Part shown: positions 62,114 to 64,000 of the stretch, one piece after another | How the letters are laid out: every line of letters begins with the position of its first letter | Position numbering within the stretch: position 1 is the stretch's first letter | DNA from: Lachnospiraceae bacterium | Lineage (GTDB): Bacteria; Bacillota; Clostridia; Lachnospirales; Lachnospiraceae | DNA: 64,000 nucleotides | Reading direction: 5' to 3' | Assembly: GCA_021202075.1 (NCBI GenBank) | Contig: JAJQDT010000060.1 | Location: 90,751-154,750, forward strand | The notes under the pieces: generated by a model | What the model was told of the DNA's origin: nothing | The model's database searches: none | Seen by the model: the letters and a program-made list of their open reading frames with translations, nothing else | Made by a program: the position numbers and the translations under genes

Positions 62114-63313
62114 TTACATCCGCCGGCAAAAGTCCTCATACTGCTGTGACATGCTCCGCAGGCGTTCTACAATCCTCTTTATCTTCTCTACCGTAATATC
62201 AACTTCCTCCCTGGTTGTCTCTGCGCTTAAGGTCAGACGCAGGGAACCGTGTGCGATGTCATCCGGCAGTCCAAGGGCCAGCAGCACATGGGACGGGTCG
62301 AGCGAGCCGGTCGTGCAGGCGGAGCCGCTGGATGCACAGATGCCCTCCATATCCAGCATAATCAGCAGAGATTCTCCCTCAATAAACTGAAAGCTGAAGT
62401 TCGCATTATTCGGAAGGCGCTTCGTGCGATGCCCGTTCAGCCGCGTAAAGGGAATTTCCCGCAGAATACGGTCAATCAGATAATCCCGAAGCTTTGTCTC
62501 ATATGCGCTGCGCTTCTCCATTGTCCCGAACGCGTCCTTTGCCGCTTTTCCAAAGCCCACAATTCCGGGCACATTTTCCGTGCCCGCCCGACGTTTGCGC
62601 TCCTGCGCACCCCCGTGAATAAAGGAAGAAATCCGGAGATTGCGCCGGATATACAGAAAGCCAACGCCTTTTGGCCCGTTTAGCTTGTGTGCACTCGCGC
62701 TCAGCAGATCGATGTGCAGCTCCTCCACGTCGATGGGCAGATGTCCGTAGGCCTGCACCGCGTCCGTATGAAACAGAATGTCATGCTTTCTGGCGATTTC
62801 TCCGATCTCACGGATGGGCTGGATCGTGCCAACCTCATTATTCGCAAACATGACAGAGATCAGAAACGTCCCCGGACGGATCGCCCGCTCCAGCTCCTCC
62901 GGTCTCACCAAACCGTTTTCATCGACATTTAAATATGTCACCTCAATGCCCTGTTTTTGAAGATATTCACAGGTATGCAGGATTGCGTGGTGCTCGATCC
63001 TTGTGGTGATGATATGGTTTTTTGCCTGATCATTTTGTCTCACCCCTGTGCAAAAAGCTTCCGCAGTCGCCTTCAGCGCCCAGTTGTCCGACTCTGAGCC
63101 TCCCCCGGTAAAATAAATTTCCTCCGGCCTCGCTCCGAGTGTGGAAGCGATGATCTCACGGCTTTCACTGATCGCCTCTTTGCTCTTTACTCCAATGCTG
63201 TATATGCCGGAAGCGTTGCCGTAATATTCACCAAAATAAGGAAGCATCGCTTCAACGACAGTCGGCGACGTTCGTGTCGTCGCCGCATTATCCAGATATA
63301 TGAATTTGTCCAT
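62114..63313 (-). CDS. iscS: Cysteine desulfurase (IscS/NifS type)
   Basis: A 399-residue group I desulfurase. IYLDNAATTRTSPTVVEAM opens the protein, the PLP Lys is in SASAHKLNGPKGVGF, and the active Cys is in SSGSACTTGSLDPSHVL on the long mobile loop typical of group I. It is distinct from SufS at 16265. Between an IscR-type regulator and mnmA, it most likely supplies sulfur for tRNA thiolation and possibly Fe-S work. No iscU follows it. Confidence 0.93.
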   Translation of the reverse strand: MDKFIYLDNAATTRTSPTVVEAMLPYFGEYYGNASGIYSIGVKSKEAISESREIIASTLGARPEEIYFTGGGSESDNWALKATAEAFCTGVRQNDQAKNHIITTRIEHHAILHTCEYLQKQGIEVTYLNVDENGLVRPEELERAIRPGTFLISVMFANNEVGTIQPIREIGEIARKHDILFHTDAVQAYGHLPIDVEELHIDLLSASAHKLNGPKGVGFLYIRRNLRISSFIHGGAQERKRRAGTENVPGIVGFGKAAKDAFGTMEKRSAYETKLRDYLIDRILREIPFTRLNGHRTKRLPNNANFSFQFIEGESLLIMLDMEGICASSGSACTTGSLDPSHVLLALGLPDDIAHGSLRLTLSAETTREEVDITVEKIKRIVERLRSMSQQYEDFCRRM

Positions 63314-63363
63314 ATGGCTCTCCCTGTCACTTTTCGTTCTGTTGCAGTGCTGTCAGGCATTTG

Positions 63364-63834
63364 TTATCCATTGCAGTGCTTCCCGGCACATTCTTCCGGA
63401 TGCTCCCGGCTGTATTCCATGACTTTCCGGCTCTCCTCCACCAGCTGACTGATATAAATCTCATCCATCGCCTGATCGATGCTCTCATTGATCCGCTGCC
63501 AGACATACTTCGTCACGCACAGGTCCGCGCCCTCGCAGCCCTCCTCATCAAACGCGCTGCAGTCGACCGCGCGCATATCACCCTCCAGCGCACGCAGCAC
63601 ATCTCCGGCTGTGATCTGATCCGCCGGGCGGGTCAGCCGGTATCCGCCCTGCACGCCTCGTGTGCTGGCGACAAGACCAGCCCGCCGCAGCTTCGCGATC
63701 AGCTGCTCCAGGTAGCTCTCCGAAATTTCCTGCCGCTCGGAAATACTGTTGATCGAGACCGCTTCCGTCTCACTGTTCAGTGCCAGATCCACCATTGCGC
63801 GCAGACCGTAGCGCCCTTTTGTTGAAAGCTTCAT
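63364..63834 (-). CDS. iscR: Rrf2-family Fe-S regulator (IscR-like)
   Basis: A 156-residue winged-helix repressor. MKLSTKGRYGLRAMVDLAL is the family start, and ISESYLEQLIAKLRRAGLV the recognition region with STRGVQGGYRL as wing. Cys92, Cys100 and Cys106 (DCSAFDEEGCEGADLC) match the [2Fe-2S] cysteine spacing of IscR, so it probably senses cluster supply. The C-terminal tail adds CAGKHC. GGAGG lies before the ATG. It heads the iscS-mnmA group and is the best local candidate to control the SUF operon through the palindrome at 21484. Confidence 0.9.
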   Translation of the reverse strand: MKLSTKGRYGLRAMVDLALNSETEAVSINSISERQEISESYLEQLIAKLRRAGLVASTRGVQGGYRLTRPADQITAGDVLRALEGDMRAVDCSAFDEEGCEGADLCVTKYVWQRINESIDQAMDEIYISQLVEESRKVMEYSREHPEECAGKHCNG

Positions 63835-64000
63835 ATCTGCCTCCGTATATGAAATCCGTTTCTATCTGTAATCTGTATCGCAGCCCATGAACACAGGCAA
63901 CGAACGAAGAGAATCGTAGAACCCCAGTGTCATGAACAGGAACGCAGGCGTTCCATTCCTGACCATTTGTCCTTTGTCTTATTCTATGAAGGAAGCCATC
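63835..64000. other. Upstream region of the iscR gene
   Basis: No gene to the window edge. A perfect short palindrome GGAACGC-AG-GCGTTCC lies at 63939-63954. A weak promoter-like pair (TTGCCT, 17 bases, TACAGA on the minus strand, about 63868-63896) is possible. The CCGAGTAA/TTACTCGG palindrome of the SUF promoter is not repeated here. Confidence 0.35.

Overview
The window looks like a chromosomal segment of a Gram-positive, anaerobic gut-type Clostridia, most likely Lachnospiraceae. This is inferred from AGGAGG-type ribosome sites, a SufCBDSU operon, a Na+-pumping decarboxylase cluster, a BMP-family nucleoside transporter, a very large acidic surface protein and moderate GC. There is no rRNA, integrase, insertion-sequence transposase or CRISPR array. 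Almost all genes lie on the minus strand; the plus-strand exceptions are a regulator/kinase pair at 9 to 11.5 kb and a patatin-like hydrolase at 36.8 kb.

Layout. 1-7310 is one open frame on the minus strand: a giant secreted repeat protein that runs off the window. 7.7-11.5 kb holds an Rpn-type nuclease gene, then a helix-turn-helix gene overlapping a transmembrane Ser/Thr kinase with leucine-rich repeats. 11.6-15.6 kb has an ASKHA-fold ATPase, a YefM/YoeB toxin-antitoxin pair with a well-formed promoter and operator, and an MFS transporter. 15.8-21.4 kb is the SUF Fe-S assembly operon (C-B-D-S-U), with a consensus promoter and a palindrome at the transcription start. 21.6-28.7 kb is an accessory patch: two unrelated AAA-ATPase/nuclease-like genes, an orphan secreted N-terminus, a YitT protein, endonuclease III and an AT-rich two-gene cassette (exonuclease-endonuclease-phosphatase fold protein plus an unknown).

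28.8-36.3 kb appears to be a pseudouridine or nucleoside use module: kinase, pseudouridine-5'-phosphate glycosidase, then a BMP binding protein and NupO/P/Q-type ABC transporter. 37.8-39.9 kb is a fused histidine phosphatase-CbiD protein. 40.3-44.6 kb is a polar amino acid ABC transporter operon ending in a cytidylate-kinase-like gene. 45-52.9 kb is a dlt-like surface O-acylation cluster: ligase, carrier protein, MBOAT, two SGNH-type proteins and an acyltransferase-3. After a tRNA-Pro and a nucleotidyltransferase, 54.8-60.4 kb is a biotin-dependent Na+-pump cluster with two different carboxyltransferases. The window ends with mnmA, a cysteine desulfurase and an IscR-type regulator, which plausibly links to the SUF operon.

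Several short, structured intergenic repeat families recur through the window, often beside gene starts or ends. No single wholly new system is proven. The strongest candidates for new biology are the AT-rich nuclease cassette, the pseudouridine/ABC transporter linkage, the dual-carboxyltransferase pump and the dispersed stem-loop repeats. Start codons were chosen by eye from ribosome-site spacing. Promoters and hairpins were read from the sequence without any scoring program.
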